Part shown: piece after piece, positions 1 to 11,800 of the stretch
Layout of the letters: each line of letters opens with the position of its first letter
Numbering within the stretch: the first letter of the stretch is position 1
Source: Rhinopithecus roxellana
Taxonomy: Eukaryota > Chordata > Mammalia > Primates > Cercopithecidae
Direction of reading: 5' to 3'
NCBI RefSeq assembly: GCF_007565055.1
Contig: NC_044563.1
Coordinates: forward strand, 100,463,489-100,527,488
Length of the DNA: 64,000 bases
The notes under the pieces: model-generated
The model's database searches: none
Seen by the model: only the letters and a program-made list of their open reading frames with translations
Told to the model about the DNA's origin: nothing
Program-made: the position numbers and the translations under genes

Positions 1-935
1 AAAATGGGGCATCATTTAAGGGTTTTTAGAAAGAAAGTGACTTACCAGATTTAGAAACATATGCAAATGAAAATATTTTTGTAATTATACTACATATAAC
101 TACTATGTAATTTATATAATTTTTGTTCAAAAGTTTGTTCCTCATCCTATTTTGTTCTACCTTCTCATCCTCATTTAAAACAAAACTCTCTCTGTAGATA
201 TCATCCTAAATAAAATGCTTGTGTACTCAAAATAACTCACCTAGATGTTACATAGATGTATACAGATGAATACCAATACCAGCTTTAGTTCTATATTACT
301 GAAGCTCCTTGCCTATTACTACAATCTTAATTATGTAACTAATTGAGCACATGGGATTTAATCTATTTATTACTGGGTAAATAAATGTTATATTTCCACT
401 ACCTCAGTTGGAAAAATAAAGGGGACTATTTTTGGTGGTACTGTGACAGACTCGATTTTATGAAGAGCCTGTCTGCTAAAATACAAGTAGATCCTACATG
501 TTACAAAAATAAATTTTCGCCCTGTATTCCTTGAAAGTAATGAAACCTACAAGCTTACCTCTAGCCCCCAGCCTCCCCAAGATAAAATTGTGAATATGAA
601 AGGCAATGGAGTCCTGATGATTAGTGATGCAATAGGGAAATGAAGCCATAGACAATTAGTAGCATATTTTGATGCCCTATAAAGTGATAACTAAATTATC
701 TTGGAAGAAAGCATTTCCACTGTAGTTGCCTATAATTCTGGATTAAGTTCAATAAAATATGAACTTGAACATGAATGCATTTTTAAACCCACAGGATGAG
801 AAATCACTATAGAGAACCAGCAAAATTAGTAAACAGGACATCTAAGAGCTTCAGATATTAGTGTTTTCAAGTTCCATATATAAAATAAATGTGTATAAAA
901 TTTTCAAGAAGTAAAATAGAAAATAAAAAATAGAC
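1..935. other. Unassigned AT-rich DNA
   Basis: I recognise no gene or repeat family here. The text is AT-rich, has no sizeable open frame and no simple-sequence tract. An old degraded repeat beyond recognition by eye is possible. Confidence 0.5.
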
Positions 936-939
936 CCAT

Positions 940-1505
940 TGTTTGATCCAGAAATTCTGCTACTGAGTATCCACCCAAAAGAAAACAAAATAAGTTATAT
1001 CAAAAGATACCTGCACTTGTATGTTTATGGCAGCACGATTCACTTTATAGCAAGGATATGAAATCCACCTAAGTGTCCATCAACAATCAGACGATTGGAT
1101 AAAGAAAATATGATGCATATATACACAATGGAATACTATTTAGCCGTAAAAAGAGTGAAATCATGTCTTTTGCAGTAACATGATGGAACTGGAGACCATT
1201 ATTTTAAGTGAAACAACGCAGATACGAAAACACAAATATCGCATGTTCCCACTTAAAAGTGAGAGCTAAATAATCTGTGCACGTGGGCATACAGTATTGA
1301 ATAATGGTGACGATGCTAACAATGGAAATTTGGAAGATTGGGGGTGGGTAGGAGGGAGGTAGGTGATGTAAACTTAGTTAAAGGGTACAATGTTTGTTAT
1401 TCAGATAATGAATACACTAAAAACCTTGACTTCACCACTACACAATAATTCCATGTGACAAAATTATACTTGTATCTCATAAAATTCTATAAATGGTAAA
1501 TAAAT
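940..1505 (+). mobile_element. L1 LINE, 3' end (old, L1PB/L1MA-like)
   Basis: The text follows the 3' part of L1 ORF2 and the 3' UTR in sense direction. Landmarks are the block coding for the ORF2 C-terminus (aatggaatactattt near 1128), the 'catgttcccact' block near 1242 and the older-type 3' UTR (gggtacaatgttt near 1383, tatctcataaaa near 1473). It is 5'-truncated, has many substitutions and indels, and no open frame survives. The 3' UTR type indicates an L1PB/L1MA-age element, older than the L1PA copies elsewhere in the window. Confidence 0.88.
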
Positions 1506-1779
1506 AATCAAGAATTAAGAGAACACCAAAATTACTAGGCAGATCTGTAAAATAATAAAAGAGAAATTTTAGATAGAAATTAAATTTTAAATTAAAAGCT
1601 TAATACATGATTATACAGAATATTAGTCAAAGCTGAAGAGAGAATCTTTAGAATATAAGCCTGAATAAATTCTCAGACAATCATATGGAGAAACAAGAAG
1701 ATGACAAATATAAAATAGAAGATAAGAAATATAGAAAGTAGATAGAAAGTTTTATGTATGTGCAAGGGTGTTTATATAT

Positions 1780-2191
1780 TGCTGTGGTTTGTGTGTGTGT
1801 TCCCCAGAATTCATGTGTTGGAAGGTTCCTTATCACGGCAGCAGTGTTTGGAGGTAAAGCCTACTGGGAAGTGTTTGGGTCACAGTAGTGGAGCCCTCAT
1901 GAATGTGTTCATATTATTATAGCAGGAGTGGGTTAGTTACTGGGAGAGCAGGTTGTTACAGTGAGTTTTCCCTGTGTGCTTTTGTGATCTCACAGATGCC
2001 TGCTTCCCTTTCACTTCTCTGCTATGTTATGACACAGCAAGAGGCCCTCGTCAAAAGCTAACTAGATTTGGCCGCCCATCTTGGACTTCCCAACCTCCTG
2101 AACTGTGAGTCAAAGAAAACTTTTCTCTTTCCTTGACAAATTACCCAGTCTCTAATATATTCTGTTATAGCAACAGAAAACCAAATATATC
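1780..2191 (+). mobile_element. MaLR solitary LTR (MLT1/MST type)
   Basis: The element starts TGCTGTGGTTTG and carries, in order, the MaLR landmarks 'gccctcatgaatg', 'aggagtgggttagtta', 'tatgacacagcaag', 'cttggacttccc', 'ctgaactgtgagtc' and 'aaattacccagtct'. It is a solitary non-coding LTR of the ERVL-MaLR superfamily. Sequence decay is moderate to high. The exact subfamily (MLT1A-like or MSTD-like) cannot be fixed by eye. Confidence 0.85.
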
Positions 2192-3650
2192 ATAATAAAT
2201 GTAAATGATCTAAACTTCCCAATTAAAAGATATTTTTAGATTTGACAGAATGAAAAATGAAAGTCTATGTTGTTCATTAAAAGGAACATGAAAAATATAC
2301 AATCATAGAAATGTTACCTATAATATACAACTACTTGAGGGGATAGACATGTTTAGTATTATATTGCAAAGCTTCTCACCTGGTCTGTAACAGATGCTTA
2401 ATAAATATTTAGCAAATAAATTAATGAGCCTAGCTATTAAATTCACACTGTAAAGTTATATTTCATTGTACATTTAGATAAATAAGATATTGACTAAAAC
2501 AGGGTATGGAAGCACAGAGGGGGGCAAAATGGCTATTGATAAATAGTGTATAGTACTGGCCTCATTGGTGAAACTAGAACTTTTACCAAAGTGTCCTAAC
2601 TCGTGGTCCATTTCTCCCTCCCTTCTCCCTCTTGGCTTAACATATGGCTGCTGATAATCCTGATATCATTTGTAAGGCAGCACTTAAAAGATCACATTTT
2701 GTTGGTGTAGAAATTTGCTTAAGGGATAAATAAATCCCACAGAGAAATAAGAACCATAAAAAAAATGGAATAATATATATGGAAAATATTAACACTTCAT
2801 ATATTCATTGTTTTAACATGTGTTCATTCTCCCTTGTGATGATTTTCTATAATTTTTGCTATATGGTTGTCATACATGAAAGACTTGACTTCACTTACCT
2901 TCATTTGTAAGACAAGATTAAAATGTTTTCTGCCTCCTCATTACTGAGCTCAAATGCCCGCTGTTTTTAGTGGAGAGAAATTACATTTTCTTGTAATAGA
3001 ATACAGCTTTGTTTTTTGATCCTTGAATATTTGAGAGTTGCCTGGAAAAAGTGAAGTTTCTGTTCCTTTAACTTTACCTGCTATATTCTGATCATTGACT
3101 TCATGTTCTAGAAATAACTTTTTAAAAATTTTCTTGCTTCTGAGTCCTTTTGCACTTTCATTTTACTGTAATAATCTTTGTGGTTTCACCAGTAAGTAGC
3201 AGCAACGTGTGGGTAAATATTCTTTAGAATATAGTAAGCAATTTTTGTGTCCAAAATTAACATGGCAGAATAATGCATTCAATGGACTTATTTCCTTATT
3301 GTATATGATTATACAGGCATGAAAGAATTTGTGGAAAAACCAATTATTCATGTAAAGTTATTATCCATAGAAAATTCTCCTAAACAATTCCTGTTTTCCT
3401 CTTCCGATAAGATTATTTTTCAAGATTATTTCACTAAGTGGATAGAGACTACTTACCATCAAGCCTTGTGTTACCTCTGATGAAGCACTCTAATTTATTG
3501 GCCAAAAGACTGCAGCAAATTTTGGTTTGGGAGACTTCTAAGGACACTGAATTTGAATTTGATTCATTTATTTCCACGTCCACAGAGTTGCAATCAATTC
3601 TGTAAGTGATTCATAAGTCAACAAGCAGAACACATTGAAATGATTTGTAG
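2192..3650. other. Unassigned DNA with a possible L2/MIR tail
   Basis: Mostly unrecognised AT-rich sequence. A short piece at about 2366-2425 (gatgcttaataaatatttagc) resembles the 3' end of an L2 or MIR element on the plus strand. Short open frames, such as the minus-strand one at 3163-3351, show nothing familiar. Confidence 0.4.
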
Positions 3651-3821
3651 TTTGTAAGAATAACATTTATCAAGTTCCTGCCTTTTTTTAAACCTGCATT
3701 ATAGTTATTATTGGACAAAGAAGTACCCCTATATCATCATGGAAAATCAAGTGAACCACAAGAAAATTTAATAGATGCAATTTAGTAATATGTTAATAAA
3801 ATTTCTCAGTTTGGAATATAT

Positions 3822-4196
3822 CTTCATCCTATATTTGGCTACTTTTATTTTGTTGGCCAGCTCATATGTATTTTGTCCAATGTTCTTAGTTTTTTTTCTG
3901 ACAACTCAAATGTAACATGTCTGAATCAAAATCAAGAATGGATATGGACTTTAAATGCAACACGTAAATTAAGTCTCTGTTTACTCATACATAAGCTGTA
4001 TGGCTTTTGGCTAGTTAATACATCTGAAGCCTTAGCTCAAAGGAGTATATTAACAGATGCACCTCAAAAAGCTATTGTGAGAATTAATAAGACCAATGTG
4101 CAGAATGGTACAGTGCTGGCTGTTCAAAAATGGTATGTGCATTTGCATTCAATAAATGGTATCTCCTTTCACTTCCATTTTCTACACTTGGCCTAG
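3822..4196 (+). pseudogene. Short ORF rich in N-glycosylation sequons; possible glycoprotein fossil
   Basis: A plus-strand frame stays open from about 3795 to the stop at 4196. There is no ATG at its front; the part from 3873 would begin with TTG. The translation has a hydrophobic aromatic-rich stretch followed by about 100 residues with five N-x-S/T sequons (NVT, NAT, NTS, NKT, NGT), roughly three times what I would expect from composition. A leader-like segment followed by dense sequons suggests the start of a surface glycoprotein, such as a fossil retroviral env, but I recognise no specific family. No LTR, gag or pol was seen beside it. A chance frame in AT-rich DNA remains the main alternative. 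Confidence 0.2.
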
Positions 4197-4199
4197 TTG

Positions 4200-4555
4200 T
4201 TCATCAATTTCCAATGAAAAATAATTTGAATCAATTCCAGAGTTGGGGAATAATCCTACAACTTCCCTTCCCTCATTCTCCTATATCAATTAATTCACAG
4301 AGATTTGCTTCCCTGCCTCATATTATTTCTAGAGTTGATCTTTTCTCCATCTCTCGTATCACTAAAGAGCCTCTTCCAACAGGACATTTCACTAGTCTTT
4401 AACTGGTTCCCTATATCTACTTTTGTTACTGTCTTCTGCGTATCCATTTTCTGAGCTTATTTTGCTGTTATTTTTCTAGCTTCTAAAGACAGATGCTTAG
4501 CTCAATAAATACTAGCCACTTTTATATTCTAATGTAATCTTTTAAGGCTATAAAA
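4200..4555. other. Unassigned DNA
   Basis: No recognisable repeat or gene. It separates the sequon-rich frame from the old L1M block. Confidence 0.45.
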
Positions 4556-4559
4556 TGAT

Positions 4560-5960
4560 AGGTATTGTTTTAACTGCACCCCACAAGATTTGATAGGTAG
4601 TGATTATTGATTCTATATATTTTAAATTTTTCAATGTTTCTTAACTTCCAACATACAGAGTTTATTTTGCTATCTTTTGTCATTATTTCCATTTTAATGT
4701 TGCTGATAGTAGAAAAAAATCTCTGTGATTCATTTTCTTTGAAATATGTCTTGTTTTATTGTCCAGTCTGCAGTTCATTTTTATAAATATTCTATGTGGG
4801 CTAAACAAAATAAATCTACCCTGTTGTAATATGTTCAGTGTTCTATATGTTACATCCATTAAATATGGCTTATTGTTTCATTCAAATATTCTATAATTTA
4901 CTGATTTATCTGCTTATTAGTTACTTATGCAAATGTATTTCTATACTCAGCACTTATATAGCAAAAAATCACAGAGCAAAGAGAAATCAACATACCCAGG
5001 AAAAATCTCCTACTGTTTTAAATAACTACATTTTTTTAATAGTAAATTTTTCTTGGTGAATTGAACTTTCAATTTTGACAAAGTTATCTTCATTTCTGTG
5101 AATATATTTGCCTCAAAGTTTATTTAATCTGATATTTACATAATTTTTTGAGTTTTCTTTTGGTTCATATTTGACTAAAATATCATTTTCATCCTTTACC
5201 TACTATATATATATATATAATTTTGTTTTTTTTTTTCTTTTTTAACTGCTAAGTTCAGGGGTACATATGCAGGTTTGTTACATAGGTAAACTTGTGTCAT
5301 AGGGGTTTGTTGTACAGGTTATTTTGTCTGTTTTTATAGTTTAATCTGCAATGTTTTGTTTGTAAACTGGAGAATTTAAGTTGTTTATATTTGTGATTAC
5401 TGATAGATTTTGGCTTGTATGTATAATATTATTTTTTGCTTTTTAGTTGTTCTATCTCTTCTGTGTTTTATTTTCCTCTCTTCACTAGCTTTGGACTGAC
5501 AAATTTTTGTTCTGCTTTATTCTCTACCAGCTTGAAAGTTTTACACCTTTTTTCGCTACAAGAAGCTAGGCTAGAAATTATTACATGCATATTAACTTTT
5601 CAAAACCTAAATTTAATCAGTGTCCTACTTGCTTCCTAAGCAATAGAAGAACTCAAAACAGTTAAATTCCATTTAAACCCACTCCCCAATTATATACTAC
5701 TGTTTAATATGTTTTATTTTCATCTCTCTTTAAAACTGGACAAGATATTGTTATTATTATTTATAGTTAATATTTGTTTACATTTATTTATATATTTAAC
5801 TATTTATTTGTTCATCATTTCTTCTTGCACCTCAGATGTTTCATTCAGTTATCACTTTCCTTCTAAGTGAGGTACATGCTTTAGAACTTCCTTTATGGAG
5901 AGTTTGCTGTAACAAGTTCTATTTGTTTATGTTTGGAAATGTCTTTATTTTGCCCTCATT
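4560..5960 (-). mobile_element. Ancient L1M, ORF2 5' part to ORF1 region (interrupted)
   Basis: Read on the minus strand this follows the endonuclease end of ORF2 and upstream sequence of an old L1M. Landmarks on the given strand, in order: the 'gcaccccacaag' block (4576), 'cttgttttattg' (4751), 'cttggtgaattga' (5051), 'tctgatatttac' (5129) and, beyond a younger insertion, 'gaacttcctttatggagag' (5884) and 'gaaatgtctttattttgcc' (5936). The order matches the L1 consensus although identity is low. No frame survives. Confidence 0.72.
5222..5326 (-). mobile_element. Short younger L1 3' end inserted in the L1M
   Basis: A T-rich run is followed by the minus-strand L1 3' terminus (gttcaggggtacat, caggtttgttacat, gtgtcataggggttt). 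Only about 100 bp of the element was copied. The preserved sequence shows it is much younger than the surrounding L1M. A possible short target duplication, attttg, lies on each side. Confidence 0.8.
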
Positions 5961-5989
5961 TTTTACACTGCATCATTTGCAGATGATTA

Positions 5990-6660
5990 ATAATTCTTGA
6001 GTATTCAAGTTCATGAATTATAAACTGAACACTCCTTTGTAACCATTACCTGGATCAAGACAGAGAACATCTCTGAGGCCCTAGTGACCTTCCCTTCTCT
6101 CTTCTTTCCAGAGGTAACTTCTATCCTGGTATCTAACATCATAGATACACGTTGCCTATTTTCAAACTTTACGTATAGTATGTATTATTTGACTTCTTAT
6201 TTTGTACAATATCACATTGGCAAAATCCATTCATGCTCCATGCAGCATTTGTTTGGCTATTTTCATTGTTTATAGTGCTCCCTTTATATAAACATACTAC
6301 AAATTATTTATCCTTTCTATGGATGATGGACATTTGGATTGTTCTTGCTCAGGGCGATTACAATAAAACAGTGTGACCTGCTTGTACTTGTCCTTCTGTG
6401 CACATATATTAATTTCTACTGGTTATATGCCTAGGAGAAGAATTGCTTGGGGATGATTATATGCATGTTCCACAGTTATTCTGCCAAAGTGTTTGCACCT
6501 AATTGTGCTTTCAACAACAGCATTTAACCATTTCTTATCCTTGCTAGCACTTAGAAATGTGGAATTGTCAGTCTCTTTAATTTTTGATATTCTGTTGTGT
6601 ATCCAGTGGTATCTCATTATGATTTTTATTTGCATTAACTTTCCTGATGACTAATCCTTT
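5990..6660 (-). mobile_element. Ancient L1M/HAL1-like 3' region
   Basis: The given strand carries the reverse complement of an old L1 3' region: 'gaacactcctttgtaacca' (6028), 'gaggtaacttctatcctgg' (6111), 'gatggacatttggattg' (6324), 'ttatatgcctagga' (6422) and 'ggtatctcatta' (6608). Order and spacing fit the L1ME/HAL1 group. It is heavily mutated and non-coding. Confidence 0.75.
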
Positions 6661-8160
6661 TTTGTTGTTGTTTTTTGAAGATAAATCTTCCCTGAGAGAG
6701 GATTTACTTTGTGTTAGCAGTTAAAATTGGGACAGATCATTTCAATTTGAGATTATAATTGTTTTAAAGCTAGTTTTCAGGGTTTGTGTTTATTTTTAAT
6801 TCACTGCTATGCCTAGAGTGTATCCCTTTGGGAGTTCCAACTGATAGCCTACAGTGTTTATTGGGTCCCCAACTCTTTCTAGACCCACATTCATTTTACC
6901 CTGGCCTTAAAAACCTACTGAAAGGTTTGGGCAGCTTTTCAGTCCCTCAATACCTGCTTCCAAGACAGCAAATGCTTCAGTGATAAAAGTGACAATGAAT
7001 GTCAGGTTTGCTTCTCTCTGTTGTCCCCTCAAGTTTTTGCTTCCTAGATGGGTCTCTGACATCTTCAAATACTTTTTTTTCTTTTGCTTTGTATTTCGTT
7101 CAGACTTTCTACTTGTTTTTGAAAGAAGTAATTATCTACAGCGATCTTATTTGCAATTACCAGAATAATCTGGTAAAATATTTTGACTGGTTTTTTTCAG
7201 CACATTGAAGATTTTATTCCACTAAATCTCCACTTGCATTATGTTGCTATTGATAAGTCAATTCCCAATCTAACTACTCTCCTTGAAAAACTATTGTTTT
7301 TGTATATTATCTCTATGCTTGGTGTTCAATATTTTCATTATGAGTGCTCAAATATAGATTTCTTTTTATCCAGCTTGGGAATTATTAAACTTTTTAGATT
7401 TGTGAATTGATGTCTTTCATTAGATTTGAGCAAGTGCTTAGCAGTTATTGCTTCAAATATTGCCGGTGTCCTATTTATTTTTGGGATATCTGGATTGATA
7501 TATATTGGACTTTCTTACTCTATGATCTCTGTATGTTATTTTCTCCATCATATTTTCATATATTTTGACTCTTTTTCTTCATTGTAGATTTATTTTCCTG
7601 ATATGTTTTCCAGTTCACAAATCATTTAATTTTGTATAACCTATTGTTAAAATCATCCATTGATTATTTTAAATATTAATTGTTAATTTTTTTTGAATTT
7701 TTATTTGATGCTTTAATGTTTCTTTCTAGGTTTTGGTTTTCTGTACCCTGAATTGATATTCAAGCTTGTTTTTTATTTCCTTAAATATTAGTAAACACTA
7801 CTGTTATGTATTTTCTACAGATATGTTTCAGTTGTTCATTGTTTCTGCTGGTTTTTGCTTATGAAGACTTGTTTTACTCCGTGTTTAGTGATTTATTTTT
7901 ATTATATTTTTACTGTAAGCTGCTCATTTTCCTTGTGGGTTTATTTGTGAGAATTATTCAATGCTTAGGATAAAGGTAATTTCCCTTCATGTGGATTTGT
8001 TCCACGTCTCTGGCAGCTACTACCTGTGTGGGACCATTTTAGTTAAAATCACTACTTAAGGTATTTTGCTTTACCCAGTCACTGTGAATTTGAGCTACAA
8101 ATCCGTAAGAAAGCTACCTTATGTCACATTTCTCAGAGCTATTTCCCCCTTTTTCTCAGT
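6661..8160 (-). mobile_element. Ancient L1M/HAL1 ORF1 and 5' region
   Basis: Sequence typical of the ORF1 and 5' region of old L1s, antisense to the given strand. Recognisable blocks are 'gggagttccaactgatagcc' (6830), 'tcagcacattgaagat' (7197), 'gattgatgtctttcat' near 7404 and 'cttcaaatattgcc' (7450). It directly follows the L1 3' region without an ORF2 between, which is the arrangement of HAL1 (half-L1) elements. A separate deleted L1M is the alternative. Confidence 0.65.
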
Positions 8161-8164
8161 AACA

Positions 8165-8685
8165 TCATTGAAACAGGAAATATTCCATGGCAAGAGCAGG
8201 ATTAGGAAATCTTGAGTTTATTTCTAATTCACTCAAGTACTGAGGATGTGCCTTTTGGGGTACCAGCTTCATAAAAATAAAGGCTGTTGTTATCTTCCAT
8301 ACTTTGGTTGGCCTTGCACTGTGCCTCATTTTGCCTGTACCCAAAAAGCATGAAGAACAAAACTTGAGTTCAACATCTTTAGCTGAATTTAGGCCAAAAG
8401 TGGTTTCTGTGTTACTTTCATTCATATGGGTTTCTATCTGCATGAGGATTTTAAAGTCAATATTCTGTATTTTTCTTCCATGCGGTTGATGGGGTTTTGT
8501 GTGTGTGTTTTATCTAGAATTTTTTTTCAGAGGGAAATTTGGCTTGGTTACTAAGTCTATCATAACTGGAAATGGAAAGCCTGTCCAAACTCTTTTCTTC
8601 TGACAACCACATTATCTGTTTTGTTTTTGTTTTAATTTGTCATATTACATCAAGGCTGAAACTCCTTTTATAGATTTCTGTTTCT
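8165..8685. other. Unassigned DNA
   Basis: No recognisable repeat or gene. Opposed short frames overlap at 8165-8489 on both strands, which argues for chance frames. Confidence 0.45.
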
Positions 8686-8689
8686 CTTA

Positions 8690-8850
8690 GGATAAAACTA
8701 AAACATAGTTGGCTTACAGAGCCCTGCATGATCCCCTTTTCCTGATGCTCCAGTGGCTTCTCATGCCACGTTACTTCTTGACCTTCTGTGCTTTGGTCAT
8801 ACTGCTCTTTTTACAGTTTTTTGCATTCCTTATTCAAATGATTGGTGATT
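8690..8850 (+). mobile_element. Possible L2 fragment
   Basis: The order 'gataaaactaaaac', 'gccctgcatgatcccc', 'tgaccttctgtgctttggtc', 'tgcattccttattc' resembles the L2 LINE 3' half (aaggccctccatgatctg... followed by the tgcctcagggcctttg block). Decay is strong and the match is short. Confidence 0.45.
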
Positions 8851-9350
8851 TTGATTTTATCTCTGAATTTAAGAGTTTCTGTTTTCCCTGTAGTAAGTGC
8901 TGATTATGTGATCATGGTAAAGTGTGGCATGTGCCACTAAGTGTGGTATTCCTCATCCTGGCTTCTAGGAGTGTGTGATCTCTTTTTCTCTGAGAATCAG
9001 AACCTATTCCCTGGTTCTGTGTTGCCCCTTCTACCCCATTATCCATACAGAGCTGAAACCTGTCAGCTAAGGTTGCTGCTGCCCATTGCTCAGCTCAAGT
9101 CAGGAAGGGCAAGGAGCCAAAGGTTTACCTGCTCTGAATATAGAGATGAAGTCAATTATCCCAACAATTGTCCAATGGCTCTCTTCTGTTCATTGTTATC
9201 TGTTGGTGGCTTTGTGGAGAAGAAAATGGATTCTGGAAAAACCTTGAACTCACTCTTTTCCTCATATGGGTTGACCGTGATTCTTTATTTTTTCAGCAAA
9301 TATGATTGCTTTCAGTTTCTTTTAGGAATTCCTCAAGTATCATCTGTGAT
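8851..9350. other. Unassigned DNA
   Basis: An open frame of 143 codons occurs at 8941-9372 on the plus strand, but its translation has no familiar motif and its codon use looks random. It may be the continuation of an old repeat. I do not call a gene. Confidence 0.4.
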
Positions 9351-9359
9351 AATCAATTT

Positions 9360-9838
9360 TATATGTCAATAGGGCTAGGCCATGGTACTTAGACATTTGA
9401 TCAAACATAATTCTATATGTTTCGTGAAGGTGTTTTTTAGATGAGATTAACATTTAAATTAGTAGACTTGTGTAAAGTAGGTTACCCTCCATAATATGGG
9501 TAGGCCTCATACAATTAGTTGAAGGCCTCAATAGAAAAAGGCTGACATCCCTGAAGAGGAAATTCTGCCAGCAGATTGCCTTTGAACTTGAAGTGCAGCA
9601 TCAACTCTTCCCTAGGTGTTCAGCCAGTCAGCCTACTCTGCAGATTTTACACTTGCCTGCTTCCACAACCACATGAGCCCATATATACATATATATAATT
9701 AAATAATATATATAATATAATATAATATATAAATATATAATTAAATAATATGTCATATTACATATACAATAGCTTTATTAGTGAGAATAGGAGAACCAGT
9801 CTCCTACTGGTCCTGTTTCTCAGGAGAACCCTAAATAA
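9360..9838 (+). mobile_element. Old interspersed repeat, name uncertain, with an AT-rich expansion
   Basis: I recognise a common mammalian repeat by its landmarks: 'gacatttgatcaaacat' (9392), 'gtgaaggtgtttttt' (9424), 'gatgagattaacattta' (9441), 'tgggtaggcctcat' (9498), 'gttgaaggcc' (9519), and the end block 'tcctgtttctcaggagaaccct' near 9812. I cannot fix the family name. A tract of about 80 bp of TA/AAT repeats (9680-9765) replaces part of the usual text before the terminal block. Non-coding. Confidence 0.6.
9680..9765. repeat. AT-rich low-complexity tract
   Basis: Imperfect runs of tatata and ataatat with two copies of 'tataattaaataatat' (around 9694 and 9735). Probably slippage within the surrounding repeat. 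Confidence 0.85.
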
Positions 9839-9844
9839 TACATC

Positions 9845-11550
9845 ATTCCACTTGGTGGCACTCTTTCCTGTTTTACACATTTTTTATGCTTTTATTCTTA
9901 TACTCCTTTCTATTTTTCTATTTCATGGATATTTTGGTGGACTTATGTGTTCAATATACCATCTTGATTTAAAAAATCTAGAACCTTTCTTTGAGAAAAT
10001 AATTCACTAGCTATAGAAGAATTTGAAAAGATTGTCAGTCATTTAGATTTATAAGTAATTCTTGAGTCAATTTTGATGACACATTTTTCTTTATAATTAA
10101 GAATAGATTTAACATTTATACAGTATATTCTGATTGTTTACTCTGTCAGTGGTGTTACCTTGTAATTTTTTATCTTTACACCCAAACTACCTCTTATCAA
10201 TACAGCCTCTAAAAACTATCAGTAGGGACAGGGATAAGGGAATGAAAAAGAGATGGACTCACTTGTAAAGAAACTCAAGTTGATATCATAAGACAGTAAA
10301 ATAATAAGATCTATGGAAATTCTTCCCCAAGTCTATGCCTTAATAATGATTAAGTATTGCTTTTCTGAAATAAACCTTACTTTATCATTATATGTTAATA
10401 TACTACCAGATTCTATTTTTAGTATTTTGTATAACTCAATAATTTCATTTACATTTTGTACTGAGGTAACTGCTTAAGATATGGCAACTGATATGTTTTT
10501 CTTTCACTGCATTACATGTCAATATTAAAATTGTGGAATCAGGGTAGGCTTCTCTTTCTTTTTGTGCCACAAGCCTTAGATTTTTGGGTTTTGGTGCTTT
10601 TGGCCTTTTACCTCTTCCCAAGTAAGAACTGCAGTAAGGGAAATTAGCCTCACCTTTACCTGGCAATAAGCTTGACTGTCTCTTTTCAGTCCTGTGCCTT
10701 CACTAATGATGTCTTTTGCTTATTAGTGATTGCAGGGGCTGTGGTGGGGCTTCAGGGAATGATTTATTCCCCCTTTTGTGCCAAGGACCTCAAAAATTGT
10801 CTCAAAGGTTCTTACCACAATTCAATAATGGTAGATTCCAAACCAAGTAAGGTGTAGGACAGAAATCTGAGTATAGAAATTTTAAACTATCTAAAATGTC
10901 TCCAAGAATCAAATAAAACCCGTTATCACTGTGCAGACCTTCCAGGTATATCCTCATGGAGATAATCTCACCTTCTTAATGCACAAGCTTCCCCTGGAGG
11001 CCCCATCTGCCCTGCATTTCCGGGCTGTGGCCCTTCCTTGGCCCCTTCTTGTGTCTTGTTAGCTTGGTGGTATGAGTTCATAGGTTTAATTACACCCTGT
11101 GCTGCTGGCTAGGGAAAGGGAAAACTTCTGATCCTGAGCTAGGAGAAACAAAGGGAGAATTTAAGAGTAATTTTAAATCCATATGGTAGTTTATTGTTTT
11201 ACTGCCTCTTATTGGTTTCGGTTGAACTCAAGCAATTTTTTTAAATGAAAGAAGTTATCTCATAGCATAAGGATTCATCTTCTGCCAGCAGCCCTTTCAG
11301 GGTCCTCCTGCAAGGTGCATGTCCTCTCTGTCAGCATAATTTTTGTTTTATAAACATAAAAGTTTATAAGAATGTCTACTTCCTTCCAGGTCTGCATTAT
11401 ATTGGGAAACTTTGTTACAATCACTTAGCCTTGAGGATACCAAATTTCTTAGGCCCTCTGGATCACTTCTCTTCAACTCCTGACTGGAACAGAGACATTC
11501 TCAACCTATTTCGTTCTTTCTTTTCACTAACAATTTTACTATTCATCAGT
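9845..11550. other. Unassigned DNA
   Basis: About 1.7 kb without a recognisable family. A minus-strand frame of 73 codons at 10445-10666 has a basic Pro/Lys-rich segment, but I recognise no protein and see no exon signals around it. The part near 10930-11160 is less AT-rich than the rest. Confidence 0.45.
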
Positions 11551-11569
11551 TGTGAGGAGACTACATAAG

Positions 11570-11800
11570 AGTAGATATATATGTGAGTATGTGTGTGCAC
11601 ATGTGTGTATACAAATGTATGTGGGTTTACATATATATTTTTTTGCCAAATACCTGCATTTTGTATGCTTTAGATTCACTAGCAACTACACCAAAATATT
11701 TGTCATAGAAGAGAAAATCTCATTAAAGAAATTGATGCATTTAAAAATATGTGTGTATACATATATATGCATATACACACACATATATAAACATATGTAT
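11570..11800. repeat. Interrupted TG/TA and CA/TA microsatellites
   Basis: Two purine-pyrimidine alternating tracts: atatatgtg...tgtgtgtatac at about 11572-11640 and gtgtgtatac...acacacatatata at about 11750-11790. The two tracts are roughly inverted relative to each other (TG-rich then CA-rich). Short frames reading YICVCIY-type repeats here on both strands are products of the repeat. Confidence 0.8.

Noticed and set aside
8941..9372. 143-codon plus-strand frame
   Set aside because: No motif, no splice or promoter context, and the end runs into an old repeat at 9360.
10445..10666. Minus-strand frame with a basic Pro/Lys-rich segment
   Set aside because: I considered a processed pseudogene of a small basic protein but could not match any, and there is no A tail or target duplication.
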